NCBI GenBank assembly: GCA_965205535.1
Contig: CBDBHH010000005.1
Location: 1,116,001 to 1,180,000, forward strand
Length of the DNA stretch: 64,000 bases
DNA from: UBA8079 sp965205535
Lineage (GTDB): Bacteria; Pseudomonadota; Alphaproteobacteria; UBA6615
Direction of reading: 5' to 3'
The notes below the pieces were generated by a model that was given only the letters and a program-made list of their open reading frames with translations, did not search any database and had not been told where the DNA came from. Positions 16,039 through 24,930 of the stretch are shown here, one piece after another (position 1 is the stretch's first letter; each line of letters opens with the position of its first letter). The position numbers and the translations under genes are program-made.

Positions 16039-16851
16039 ATGTCCCCTACCGACACCCTCCGCCCCCTGATTGGCGTCAATGCCGACGTGAGGGACAATAA
16101 CGGAATCGATTTTATCGGCACCGGCCTGAAGTATGTCACGGCCGTAATCGAGGGCGCAGGCGGCATTCCGGTGATGGTACCGACCCTGGGCGATGTAGAC
16201 GGCGGCGGCGAGCTTCATGTCGACGATCTCATCGACAGGCTCGACGGGCTGGTCCTGACCGGCGGTCGCAGCAATGTGGAACCGCATAATTATGGTGGCG
16301 AGCCCTTCCGGCCCGAAACCCTGCGCGACCCCATGCGCGATTCCACGACCCTGCCACTCGCCCGGAAGTCGGTCGAGCGCGGGCTTCCCATCTTCGGCAT
16401 TTGTCGCGGCATCCAGGAAATCAACGTCGCGCTCGGCGGTTCGTTGCACCCTTATCTTTGGGAACTCGATGGCGTGAATGACCACCGTATGCCGCAGACC
16501 GACGTGATGGCCAACCGCTTCGCGGTCCGCCACCCGGTCCACCTGACGACCGATGGATTGTTCGCCGAGATCGCGCAAAGTGCCGGCATCGACGGCCATG
16601 AGGTGATGGTGAATTCGCTGCACGGCCAGGGCCTCGACCGGGTGGCAGACGGGCTGCGGATCGAGGCGGTGAGCGACGACGGGGTGGTCGAGGGGATCTC
16701 GATGCCCGGCAGCGCCAGCTTCGTCGCCGCGGTGCAATGGCACGCCGAGTACAATGTCGAGCAACACCCCTTCAACCGCGCCCTGTTTGAGGCTTTCGGC
16801 CATGCATCGCGCCGCCGGGCCGCCGCGCGGGCGGGTTCCGACGTCGCCTGA
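16039..16851 (+). CDS. Gamma-glutamyl-gamma-aminobutyrate hydrolase-like class I amidotransferase (peptidase C26)
   Basis: A 270-residue glutamine-amidotransferase-like hydrolase. The triad is visible: Cys122 in FGICRGIQEIN, His in AVQWHAEYN, and an adjacent Glu/Asp. The VLTGGRSNVEPHNYGG segment is diagnostic of the PuuD/peptidase C26 group, which cuts gamma-glutamyl bonds, for example gamma-glutamyl-GABA from putrescine degradation. No other Puu genes are nearby, so the physiological substrate is open. The ATG at 16039 is preferred over a TTG at 16027. Confidence 0.88.
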   Translation: MSPTDTLRPLIGVNADVRDNNGIDFIGTGLKYVTAVIEGAGGIPVMVPTLGDVDGGGELHVDDLIDRLDGLVLTGGRSNVEPHNYGGEPFRPETLRDPMRDSTTLPLARKSVERGLPIFGICRGIQEINVALGGSLHPYLWELDGVNDHRMPQTDVMANRFAVRHPVHLTTDGLFAEIAQSAGIDGHEVMVNSLHGQGLDRVADGLRIEAVSDDGVVEGISMPGSASFVAAVQWHAEYNVEQHPFNRALFEAFGHASRRRAAARAGSDVA

Positions 16852-16964
16852 ACATTCCGGCAAATCCGGACCGGCAGTTTTTCCCGCCCGGCCCGTGACA
16901 TTCAGCGGTCGAGCGGCCTAAATAGACGCCACGAACAACAACGTCATAGAAAGCGAGAACAGGG

Positions 16965-17648
16965 ATGGATTACGTCATTCCCGCGCCGGAACAGGTTTCC
17001 GTCGCCGTCGTCGGTGAAACTGCCCGATACCCGGTGCGCCGCATTTTCTGCGTCGGCCGCAACTATGTCGCGCATATCCGCGAGATGGGCGGTGACGAAC
17101 GCGATCCGCCCTTCTATTTCTGCAAGCCGGCCGATGCGATCGTGCCAACGGGCGGCACCATCGACTATCCGCCCCAGACCGGCAATTTCCACTACGAGAT
17201 GGAACTGGTCGCCGCGATCGGCAAGGGCGGTGCGAACATCGCAGAGGAGGACGCCCTCGGCCATGTATATGGTTATGCGAGCGGCCTCGACATGACTCGC
17301 CGTGACGTCCAGATCGCCCATCGCGAGAAGGGGCGCCCCTGGGACATGGGCAAGGGTTTCGATCAGTCCGCACCGTGCGGCGACATCCACCCGGTGTCCG
17401 AGGTCGGCCACTTCCCGAAAGGCAATCTTTGGCTCAAGGTCAATGGCGAGACCAAACAGGATTCCGATCTCGAACTGATGATCTGGAACCTGCAGGAAAC
17501 CATCGCCAACCTGTCCGGCCTGGTGACCCTGGCACCGGGAGACCTGATCTATACCGGCACACCCGACGGCGTCGGCCCGGTGGTGGCAGGCGACAAGATG
17601 CACGGCCATATCGACGGACTGAGCGACATCGAAATCTCTGTTCGCTAG
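16965..17648 (+). CDS. Fumarylacetoacetate hydrolase family protein
   Basis: A 227-residue FAH-family enzyme of the short FAHD1/YcgM type. The metal-site segment NFHYEMELVAAIG supplies the conserved Glu residues, with FCVGRNYVAHIREMG earlier and LAPGDLIYTGTPDGVGPV at the C-terminus. Members act as acylpyruvate hydrolases, oxaloacetate decarboxylases or isomerases of aromatic catabolism; which applies here cannot be told. It stands alone, 113 bases after the amidotransferase gene, and is followed by a REP-like repeat pair. Confidence 0.92.
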   Translation: MDYVIPAPEQVSVAVVGETARYPVRRIFCVGRNYVAHIREMGGDERDPPFYFCKPADAIVPTGGTIDYPPQTGNFHYEMELVAAIGKGGANIAEEDALGHVYGYASGLDMTRRDVQIAHREKGRPWDMGKGFDQSAPCGDIHPVSEVGHFPKGNLWLKVNGETKQDSDLELMIWNLQETIANLSGLVTLAPGDLIYTGTPDGVGPVVAGDKMHGHIDGLSDIEISVR

Positions 17649-17666
17649 GTCTGAACCGAACGCATG

Positions 17667-17760
17667 CGTCGAGACGCGGCTTTCGGCCGCTCCTCAGCAT
17701 GAGGATCATTTGAAAACCTCACCCTGAGGAGACCGCGCAGCGGTCGTCTCGAAGGGTCAG
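17667..17760. repeat. Pair of inverted REP-like elements
   Basis: Two copies of a GC-rich palindromic unit face each other between the FAH and xth genes. The right copy is CCTCACCCTGAGGAG, then a CGCGCAGCG core, then CGTCTCGAAGGGT; the left copy is its reverse complement (GAGACGC, a GGCTTTCGGCC core, GCTCCTCAGCATGAGG), separated by about 12 bases. The CCTCA-CCTGAGGAG...CGTCTCGAAGG form is a familiar interspersed palindrome of alphaproteobacterial genomes. It probably folds into two hairpins in RNA. Confidence 0.75.
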
Positions 17761-17776
17761 CCGGAGAAACCTGCCC

Positions 17777-18565
17777 ATGCGGATCGCGACCTGGAACATC
17801 AACTCGGTCCGCATGCGGGCCCACCATCTCGAAAGCCTCGACAAACTCGCGGCACCCGATGTGGTCTGCCTGCAGGAAACGAAGGTCGTCGACGAGCTGT
17901 TCCCTCATGACGCGGTGGCAGATCTATACCCCCACCGTCATGTGCGCGGCATGAAGGCCTATAACGGCGTCGCGATCCTTTCGAAACTGCCCTTCACCGC
18001 AACCGGCGGGCAGGACTGGTGCGGACGCGAAGATGCCCGCCACATCTCGGCGAAGTTCAAGGGCGGGATCGAGATCCACAATTTCTATGTGCCCGCCGGC
18101 GGCGACGTGCCCGACCCCGGGAAAAACGACAAGTTCGCCCATAAGCTCCAGTTCCTCGACGAAATGACCAGCTGGCTCGGCGACATCGCAGGCCCGCGCG
18201 CCAAGCGAGTCTTGGTCGGCGACCTCAATATTGCACCACTGGAATCCGACGTCTGGTCCCACAAGCAATTGCTCGACGTGGTCAGCCACACGCCCGTGGA
18301 AGTCGACGCGCTCGACCGGGTGCAGGCCGCCCATAGCTGGGTCGATGCGGTTCGGCATTTCGCCGGTGACGAGGAGAAGCTGGCCAGCTGGTGGAGCTAT
18401 CGGGCCCGGGACTGGCGGGCGTCGGACCGCGGCCGGCGTCTCGACCATGTGTGGGTCACGCCGGCGCTCAAGTCGAAGCTGAAATCCTATGAGATTCTGC
18501 GCGATGCGCGGGACTGGCCGAAATGCTCCGACCATGTCCCCATCGTCGTCGAGATCGACGCCTAG
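17777..18565 (+). CDS. xth: Exodeoxyribonuclease III
   Basis: A 262-residue EEP-superfamily nuclease. The catalytic motifs are all present: WNINSVRMR with the metal Asn, VVCLQETKV with the metal Glu, RVLVGDLNIAP with the catalytic Asp-Asn pair, RLDHVWV, and the terminal CSDHVPIVVEI with Asp-His. It cuts at abasic sites and removes 3' blocking groups in base-excision repair. The start MRIATWNINS is standard. The gene ends convergently with the methyltransferase gene, the two stops overlapping by 4 bases, so it shares no spacer for a terminator. Confidence 0.95.
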   Translation: MRIATWNINSVRMRAHHLESLDKLAAPDVVCLQETKVVDELFPHDAVADLYPHRHVRGMKAYNGVAILSKLPFTATGGQDWCGREDARHISAKFKGGIEIHNFYVPAGGDVPDPGKNDKFAHKLQFLDEMTSWLGDIAGPRAKRVLVGDLNIAPLESDVWSHKQLLDVVSHTPVEVDALDRVQAAHSWVDAVRHFAGDEEKLASWWSYRARDWRASDRGRRLDHVWVTPALKSKLKSYEILRDARDWPKCSDHVPIVVEIDA

Positions 18566-19050
18566 GCCGCCACCCGGTACATAAAGTAGCGCTCGGCCGG
18601 CACGCCGTCGGGCAGGGGCAGCTCGTCCCAGCCCGCATCGGGGAAAGGGTTGTTCGCCACCAACACCGCACCGTTCGCCAGCAACGGTTGCAGCAGGGGG
18701 ATCAGTGCCGCGGTCAGCGGCGCATCTTCCGCGGTCCCGGTTCCCAGATCGGAATGCACCAGCGCCACCGCGCCCGCAAAACGGGTCTGCTGTTCGGCCA
18801 GTTGGTCTAGCACTTCGCCAAGAAACAGGTGGTCGGCGTCCGGGGTACTCTTGGGGTTGGCGTTCACGACCCGGTCGAACACGAAGACTTCGCGGTCCGG
18901 CACGATCTCGCGCAGATGGTCGAAGGTGCGCCCGTTGCCCAGGCCCAGGTCGAACACCGATCCCGGGATACCCGCAACCATGTCCACCGCAGCGTTCAGG
19001 CAGTCGCGCTGCGCCTGCATGCGCCGGATAAAACTGTCGAGACGACTCAC
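18562..19050 (-). CDS. Small SAM-dependent methyltransferase (Methyltransf_17-like)
   Basis: A 162-residue protein with a class I methyltransferase core: motif I SVFDLGLGNGRTFDHL near residue 32, an acidic VFDRVV strand end, and a NGAVLVANNPF strand. Size and sequence style match the PF12692 group of small predicted S-adenosylmethionine methyltransferases, whose substrates are unknown. It overlaps the cyclic-nucleotide-binding gene by 4 bases (ATGA) and so is translated with it. It is the last gene of the minus-strand unit that starts with the 892-residue ABC protein. Confidence 0.8.
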   Translation of the reverse strand: MSRLDSFIRRMQAQRDCLNAAVDMVAGIPGSVFDLGLGNGRTFDHLREIVPDREVFVFDRVVNANPKSTPDADHLFLGEVLDQLAEQQTRFAGAVALVHSDLGTGTAEDAPLTAALIPLLQPLLANGAVLVANNPFPDAGWDELPLPDGVPAERYFMYRVAA

Positions 19051-19499
19051 GAGTTTTTCGCCAGCGCCTCGCGCAGCTGCTGGGTCGTCTGTTCCAGACG
19101 CGACGCCAGTTCCCGCATGATCTCGACCGACATCTCCGGGAATTCAGCGACCAGCCGGAAGAACAAATCCTTGGTGATGCGCAACGTGATCGTCTTGTCG
19201 CTGGCCCGCACGGTGGCGGTACGTGGCACGTCACACAGGATCGCGATCTCGCCGACAAAATCATTCCGCCCCAGCGCGGCCACTTCAAGCTCACCATCCG
19301 GCGTGTCCACGATCACCTTGGCGGCCCCGTCGACAATGATATACGCCGCGTCGCCGACATCGCCCTGGTTAAACAGGGTCTGATCCGGCTCATAAGTGAT
19401 GCGCTCTGCGGTGAATGCCAGCAGCTTCAGCTTCGACGGTTCGAGTTTCGCGAACAGCGGAATATTCCGCAGCAGTTCGACTTCTTCATTCAGGCTCAC
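19047..19499 (-). CDS. Stand-alone cyclic-nucleotide-binding domain protein
   Basis: A 150-residue protein consisting of one CNB domain and a C-terminal helix; it lacks the helix-turn-helix of Crp/Fnr regulators. The phosphate-binding cassette FVGEIAILCDVPRTATVRA (about residues 88-106) keeps the Glu and Arg that hold the cyclic nucleotide, so cAMP or cGMP binding is plausible. It lies 57 bases downstream of the large ABC protein gene and overlaps the methyltransferase gene. I infer that it regulates the ABC protein by direct contact. A nucleotide cyclase gene lies 16 kb away in the window. Confidence 0.88.
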   Translation of the reverse strand: MSLNEEVELLRNIPLFAKLEPSKLKLLAFTAERITYEPDQTLFNQGDVGDAAYIIVDGAAKVIVDTPDGELEVAALGRNDFVGEIAILCDVPRTATVRASDKTITLRITKDLFFRLVAEFPEMSVEIMRELASRLEQTTQQLREALAKNS

Positions 19500-19556
19500 G
19501 TTTCGTTACTCCCCATCGGACCCGGTTTCGATCTCCAATATCGTGATCTCATGCGC

Positions 19557-22235
19557 TTAGCTCGACTGAAGCAGCTCATGCAGGGCCGCCCCATCCTTGT
19601 TCAACTCTTCATATGTGCCTTCTTCGGCCATCTGACCATCCCTCAGCACCGCGACGCGAACGAACTGCGACGCCATCGAGGCCCGATTGACCACCCAGAT
19701 CACACCCTGGCCGTCCCGCGCCTCCAGAACCTTCGCGGCAATCCGGTCCTGAGCGGCCGGGTCGAGCGCCGAGGTGGATTCATTCAACACCATGATATCG
19801 GCGCGCTTCAGCAACGCCCGTGCAATGCCCAGGCGTTGGCGCTGGCCGGATGACAGACGGCTGCCACCAACCCCGACCTGGAATTCCAGCCCGGCCTCAA
19901 GAACCGCCCCGCGCAGCCCCAGATTGTCGAGCGTCTCGGCGATCAAACCACCGATCCGGCGCATACCTTCCGCCTGCCCGTAGACCAGCTTGCCGAACAG
20001 GATATTGTCCTGCAGCGACCCTGCGGCGTTGTATTTCTCCGGCTCGAAGAACTCGACCGCACCGCGCAGTTCGTCGGGCAAATTTTCGGCAAAAATTTCG
20101 CGCGCGCGCAGGATCTTCGCCTCCAGCTCGTCGCTGACCACGCCGAGGCGATGCTGCGCGGTGATTACCTTGAACGGCAGCGACAAGAGGGCAGCCCGGT
20201 CCTCGGCGGCCATATCGTCGGAACTGCTCTTTTCCGTCCGCGACAACAGGGTGCGGAACTCGGGCAAATCATCCGAGCTGATAAACGAATACTGCTCGAA
20301 AAACTCATGACCCGGCGGCAGATCGGCGAAGATCTCGATCATCGTTTCCGCAACGGAGCGCCCGGCGGCGAGCATATCGTCGATCAGGTCGGCATCGCGC
20401 AACACCTGCAGCACACAGTCATTCTCCGCCATACGATCATGGTCGAACCCATCGCCGACCGTCGTACCGAAGAGCAGATTCTCCGCGATGCTGGCGTTGG
20501 TGTTGTATTTCGACCGGTCGAACTTTTCGACGAGCCCGGCATACTCGGTCTCGCTTAAACGCTCGGTCAGGCCGGCACGGGCCTGCAATGCCGCCGCGGC
20601 AATATCCTGACGCCGTTCCGGATCGACCGTGCCACGCAGGCCGAGATTGTAGATGTCGTCCGACATCTCGACGACTTCGAGCACCTGGATCAGCCGGGTG
20701 AACAGCTCATCCATATCCCCGACGCCTGCGGCATCGAAATCGACCCAATCGGCCTTGTAGTCGGACACGAGGTTACCGGTTCGCGCAGCCTCGGCAAAAT
20801 CCCGCTCACGGCGCGGCGCCTCTTCATCGTCATACTCGGCGGGCCTAACCGGGCGGTTCTTGAGCCCGTAGAGCAGATTGTCACGCACGCTGGCGGACTG
20901 CATGAAGGGTGCACCCGACACGTAGGTCATGCGTCGACCGGTCACGGCCTCCGGCAGGGTGGTCAGGTCGTGACCCGCAATCTTGATCTGCCCCGATGTG
21001 GGGAGCGCGAGACGCGCGAGCACCTGGCCCAGATAATCCTTCCCGCTGTTGCCGGAGCCGACAATCGCCAGATTTGAATCCGATCCAAGCTTGAGCGTCA
21101 GGTTCGCAAGCCGGCGCACTTCGTCTTCATCGACCAGGCTGATATTCGACAGATCGATATCGCCGGCCAGCGAAAAGCCCGGCTCAGCATCCGTGTGCTG
21201 CAGCTCCGTATCCAGCATGTCGTCCACATCGAACTGGCTCACCACCTGGTCATACTTGACCCGGGCGTCAGCCTGCTGCTGGTACCAGTTGAGCATTTCC
21301 TTCCACGGCGACGACATCTCGCGATGGGCACCGATGACGGCCACCAGCTGGCCGATGTCGAGCTTGCCGTCGATCACCAGCAGACCGCCGAACAGGTAGA
21401 AGAGAAACGGCGCCAGCTTGTCGAGGAAGTTGTTCAGCGCCTTGATCATGTACTTGCGCTGGAAAATCTCGAACCGGATGTTGAAGATATTGCTCAGCCG
21501 GTCGGTGAAACGCGCGAGCTCCAGGTTCGAGGCATCGTTGGCGTGGATGTCGACGATCCCGCTGACCGTCTCGCCCACATGGTCCGAAAGGTGGCGGATT
21601 TCCCGCAGCCGCGCCTTACCCAGCGCGCTGACTTTCTTTTGCAGCCGCGGCACCACATAAATCTGCAGCGGATAGAAGGCGGCGGCGGCCAGGCCGAGCC
21701 ACGGATTCTGGACGATGATGAAACCGATCGCGACAAACAGGAGCCCACCCTGGAAGATCGGATCGACGACCGCCCCCACGAAGAAGGCGCCCACCGGCTC
21801 CGTCTCGGCGGTGATCATCGAGATGATCTCGCCCTGGCTGGTCCGCTTGAACCGGGGAATCCGGAACCGCAGCACCCGCGAGAACAAGGCATAGCGCAGG
21901 CGGCGCAGCAGCCGCTCGGCGGTGCGGCCCTTGCTGGTATTGATGTGGAACTTGAGCGCGTTGTTGACCACAACGAGCGCCAGGAAGATCGAACAGAGAA
22001 TGACCAGGAAGGTGGATTGCGATACCTGGAGTGGAATCTCCGCAACCCCCAGGACCGCGAGCCGGAACACCTCTTCCTTGGCTTCCAGGGCGCGGTTGAT
22101 GATCTGTTTCGGCAGGTCCAGAAGCATAAAGCCGATCGGCCAGGACAGCACCACGAAGGCCAGTATATAAAGCTGGTTCCGGCCGCTATAGCGCAGTACG
22201 AAACTGTACATGCTGCGTTCGAGACGTTCGTTCAC
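19557..22235 (-). CDS. Long ABC exporter-like protein with an expanded, degenerate ATPase domain
   Basis: An 892-residue protein. Residues 20-310 form an ABC type-1 exporter transmembrane domain (about five or six segments). The single ATPase domain starts near 360, but Walker A (GSGNSGKD, 393-400) ends in Asp instead of Ser/Thr, Walker B (IMVLNES, 814-820) has Asn for Asp, and the switch His is Asn850. The signature LSSGQRQRLGIARAL (794-808) and SALD loop are intact. About 290 extra residues lie between Walker A and signature, with three similar modules: SVRDNLLYG (449), SIAENLLFG (582) and SLQDNILFG (740). It is divergent from a glycosyltransferase operon, suggesting a glycan export or sensing role. 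ATPase activity may be weak. Confidence 0.85.
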   Translation of the reverse strand: MNERLERSMYSFVLRYSGRNQLYILAFVVLSWPIGFMLLDLPKQIINRALEAKEEVFRLAVLGVAEIPLQVSQSTFLVILCSIFLALVVVNNALKFHINTSKGRTAERLLRRLRYALFSRVLRFRIPRFKRTSQGEIISMITAETEPVGAFFVGAVVDPIFQGGLLFVAIGFIIVQNPWLGLAAAAFYPLQIYVVPRLQKKVSALGKARLREIRHLSDHVGETVSGIVDIHANDASNLELARFTDRLSNIFNIRFEIFQRKYMIKALNNFLDKLAPFLFYLFGGLLVIDGKLDIGQLVAVIGAHREMSSPWKEMLNWYQQQADARVKYDQVVSQFDVDDMLDTELQHTDAEPGFSLAGDIDLSNISLVDEDEVRRLANLTLKLGSDSNLAIVGSGNSGKDYLGQVLARLALPTSGQIKIAGHDLTTLPEAVTGRRMTYVSGAPFMQSASVRDNLLYGLKNRPVRPAEYDDEEAPRRERDFAEAARTGNLVSDYKADWVDFDAAGVGDMDELFTRLIQVLEVVEMSDDIYNLGLRGTVDPERRQDIAAAALQARAGLTERLSETEYAGLVEKFDRSKYNTNASIAENLLFGTTVGDGFDHDRMAENDCVLQVLRDADLIDDMLAAGRSVAETMIEIFADLPPGHEFFEQYSFISSDDLPEFRTLLSRTEKSSSDDMAAEDRAALLSLPFKVITAQHRLGVVSDELEAKILRAREIFAENLPDELRGAVEFFEPEKYNAAGSLQDNILFGKLVYGQAEGMRRIGGLIAETLDNLGLRGAVLEAGLEFQVGVGGSRLSSGQRQRLGIARALLKRADIMVLNESTSALDPAAQDRIAAKVLEARDGQGVIWVVNRASMASQFVRVAVLRDGQMAEEGTYEELNKDGAALHELLQSS

Positions 22236-22335
22236 GCGCTTCTCCCGGATACCTTCTCACCCACGCACATAAGAGTTGAGACTACCGCATACAAACGAAA
22301 ACGGTAACTCATTCGCGAGCAAGTTCTTCCGATTG

Positions 22336-22347
22336 TTGATGAATCAA
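22336..22347. promoter_or_regulatory. Inverted repeat TTGATGAATCAA in the divergent spacer
   Basis: TTGAT-GA-ATCAA lies in the 181-bp spacer (22236-22416) between the ABC gene and the divergent glycosyltransferase operon. No convincing -35/-10 pair was recognised. It is the only symmetric element seen there and might coordinate both directions. Confidence 0.3.
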
Positions 22348-22416
22348 GGACTTTCGGCAGATAACCGGGTTGTGCCATAGTCCGCGCCGAACGCGCGCAA
22401 CGAACGGGAGTTGGTT

Positions 22417-23679
22417 TTGCCCACGCGCAACCGGCGAGTCCTGATTTACAGCCACGATACCTTCGGCCTCGGCCATCTGCGCCGATGCCGCGCCATTGCG
22501 CATGCGCTGGTTCAGCACGATCCCGGCATGAGCGTGCTGATTCTGTCCGGCTCCCCCATCATCGGGAATTTTGATTTCCGCGATCGGGTCGACTTCGTGC
22601 GCATTCCCGGCGTGATCAAGCTGCAAAATGGCGAATACACGCCGTTGAAACTGCCGATGGACATCGAGGAAACGGTGGCGCTGCGCGCCAACATCATCCG
22701 CCACACCGCCCTGTCCTATGAACCCGACGTTTTCATCGTCGACAAGGAACCGCATGGTCTGCGCGGCGAAGTGCTCGATACACTCGTCGCCCTGAAGGAG
22801 CGCGGAACCCAGCTGGTCCTCGGCCTGCGCGACATTCTCGACGATCCGCTTCTGCTCGCGCCCGAATGGCAGACCAAAAACGTGCTGCCCGCGCTTGAGA
22901 ATCTCTACGACGAAATCTGGATCTACGGCTTGCCCCAGGTCTCAAACCCGCTCGAGGGTTTGGATCTGCCCAGCGCGATCGCGCGCAAGACCAGCTATAC
23001 GGGCTACCTGCGCCGCGCCCTGCGCAGCCGCGCGGCCAGCCTCGACGCCGACAAGCCCTTCGGTGAGCAGCCCTACATCATGGTCACGGCCGGCGGCGGC
23101 GGTGATGGCGAACTCATGTTCGACTGGGTCTTGCGCGCCTATGAAAATGACTCTGCACAGCCGGTGCCCGCCTTCTTCATGTTCGGACCATTTCTCGATC
23201 CCGATCTGGTGTCGCAATTCACCGCCCGGATTGCCCGGCTGAACAATGTCGAATCCGTCACTTTCGACACCCACCCCGAATCCCTGCTTTCGAACGCTGC
23301 CGGGATCGTGGCCATGGGCGGCTACAACACGGTGTGTGAAATCCTCTCCTTCGATCGCCCTTCGCTGATCGTGCCGCGCACCAAGCCGCGCCTCGAACAG
23401 TTCCTGCGCGCCTCGCGCTTGCAGGAGATGGGGCTGGTGAAGATGCTCGTCCCGGAAGCGGCAGCCATCGACCAGACCTCAGCCCCCGACTGGAAGGTAA
23501 TGGCGACAGCATTGCGCCATCTGCCGCAACAAAGTGTGCCCTCAGAAGTCGTCGTACCGGGCCTTCTCGATGGCCTGCGCAATGTGAACCGGCTCGTCGA
23601 AATTGCCGCCGGGCGCCGGCATGCCGGAATGCGTGTCGTTGACCACGACAGATCCGGGCGGCAGACGGGTCACTCTTGA
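22417..23679 (+). CDS. Predicted glycosyltransferase (MurG-like GT-B, COG4671 type), first copy
   Basis: A 420-residue GT-B glycosyltransferase. The N-terminal YSHDTFGLGHLRRCRAIAHAL (acceptor-side Gly-rich loop) and C-terminal AMGGYNTVCEILSFDRPSLIVPR (nucleotide-sugar site) are typical of MurG/UGT-related predicted glycosyltransferases. No signal peptide; it is a peripheral cytoplasmic enzyme. The start is TTG at 22417, six bases after GGGAG; a TTG at 22411 abuts that site. It begins a five-gene operon with overlaps of about 4 bases. A related copy lies at 26678. The sugar and acceptor are unknown. Confidence 0.87.
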   Translation: MPTRNRRVLIYSHDTFGLGHLRRCRAIAHALVQHDPGMSVLILSGSPIIGNFDFRDRVDFVRIPGVIKLQNGEYTPLKLPMDIEETVALRANIIRHTALSYEPDVFIVDKEPHGLRGEVLDTLVALKERGTQLVLGLRDILDDPLLLAPEWQTKNVLPALENLYDEIWIYGLPQVSNPLEGLDLPSAIARKTSYTGYLRRALRSRAASLDADKPFGEQPYIMVTAGGGGDGELMFDWVLRAYENDSAQPVPAFFMFGPFLDPDLVSQFTARIARLNNVESVTFDTHPESLLSNAAGIVAMGGYNTVCEILSFDRPSLIVPRTKPRLEQFLRASRLQEMGLVKMLVPEAAAIDQTSAPDWKVMATALRHLPQQSVPSEVVVPGLLDGLRNVNRLVEIAAGRRHAGMRVVDHDRSGRQTGHS

Positions 23680-24929
23680 GCCCCGGTTCAGTGCAGGCCG
23701 GATCACGCATCGCCGTGATCGTGAAGGGCTATCCGCGCCTTTCCGAAACCTTCATCGCCCAGGAACTCCATGGCTTGGAGGCGCGCGGGCTCAAGCTCGA
23801 TATCCAGTCTCTGCGCGCGCCCTACGATCCCGCGACCCACCCGATCCACGATGAAATCCGCGCACCGGTCACCTATTTGCCGGAGTATCTCTGGCGCGAA
23901 CCCTTGCGCGTGCTCCGCGGCTGGCGCCGCGCCCGACGGCTGCCGGGCTACCCGGCCGCATGGGCAAAATTCCGGGCGGACTGGCGACGGGATCGTACCC
24001 CCAACCGGGCACGCCGTTTCGGTCAGGCTTGCGTCCTGGCCGCAGAACTCAGCCCGACGACCGACCTGCTTTACGCGCATTTTCTGCACACACCGGCATC
24101 GGTTACCCGCTACGCCGCCACGATGCGCGACCTGCCCTTCGCCGTATCGGCACATGCCAAGGATATCTGGACGACCCCGGACTGGGACATCGCCGGGAAG
24201 ATCACCGACGCGGCATGGCTAACGACCTGCACGCGCGCCGGTGCGGATCGACTGCGCGCATGTGCGGGTGACGACGAAGAGCGAATTCGTCTGCATTATC
24301 ACGGCCTCGACTTCGCGCGCTTCCCGACACCCGACAAAACAGATATCCGAAACGGCCCGTTTCTCATCGCATCGGTCGGGCGCCTCGTGGCCAAGAAGGG
24401 TTATGACGACCTGCTTGAGGCCCTCGCATGTCTGCCGGGTGACCTCGACTGGCGGCTCGAGCATATCGGCGGCGGCACGCTGTCCGCCGAGCTCCGGAGC
24501 CAGGCGGCGCGGTTGGGAATCGCCGATCGGATCGACTGGCACGGACGCCAACCGCAAACCGAGGTGCGCGCCCTGCTCACACGGGCGGATTTGTTCGTGC
24601 TTGCCAGCAAGATCGCGCCGGACGGCGACCGTGACGGATTGCCCAACGTGCTGCTTGAGGCCCAGTCGACAGGAGTGGCTTGCGTGGCAACCGCAGCCGC
24701 CGGCATCCCCGAACTCATCACCGATGGCGAGACCGGCCTTTTGGTACCACCTGCCGACCCGGGCGCACTGGCAGAGGGGATAATCACCCTGGCGGGTGAC
24801 CCGGCACGGCGCGCGCAAATCGCCGCCGCCGGTGCCCGCGCCGTACGCGAACGCTTCGATATGAACGCGGGCCTCGACGCCATCGCCGAGGATCTTCGCG
24901 CGCCCGGAACAAAAGCCGCGGCAGCCTGA
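23676..24929 (+). CDS. Glycosyltransferase family 4 protein, first copy
   Basis: A 417-residue GT-B enzyme of the GT4 group. The N-terminus has VIVKGYPRLSETFIAQELHGL, the form seen in colanic-acid and exopolysaccharide glycosyltransferases. The C-terminal domain has FLIASVGRLVAKKGYDDLLEA and DRDGLPNVLLEAQSTGVACVAT, holding the E-x7-E motif for the nucleotide diphosphate. It starts at a TTG overlapping the upstream stop (TTGA), so translation is coupled. The second GT4 gene follows two bases after the stop. It probably adds a sugar to a lipid- or polymer-linked acceptor. Confidence 0.9.
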   Translation: MSPGSVQAGSRIAVIVKGYPRLSETFIAQELHGLEARGLKLDIQSLRAPYDPATHPIHDEIRAPVTYLPEYLWREPLRVLRGWRRARRLPGYPAAWAKFRADWRRDRTPNRARRFGQACVLAAELSPTTDLLYAHFLHTPASVTRYAATMRDLPFAVSAHAKDIWTTPDWDIAGKITDAAWLTTCTRAGADRLRACAGDDEERIRLHYHGLDFARFPTPDKTDIRNGPFLIASVGRLVAKKGYDDLLEALACLPGDLDWRLEHIGGGTLSAELRSQAARLGIADRIDWHGRQPQTEVRALLTRADLFVLASKIAPDGDRDGLPNVLLEAQSTGVACVATAAAGIPELITDGETGLLVPPADPGALAEGIITLAGDPARRAQIAAAGARAVRERFDMNAGLDAIAEDLRAPGTKAAAA

Positions 24930-24930
24930 C

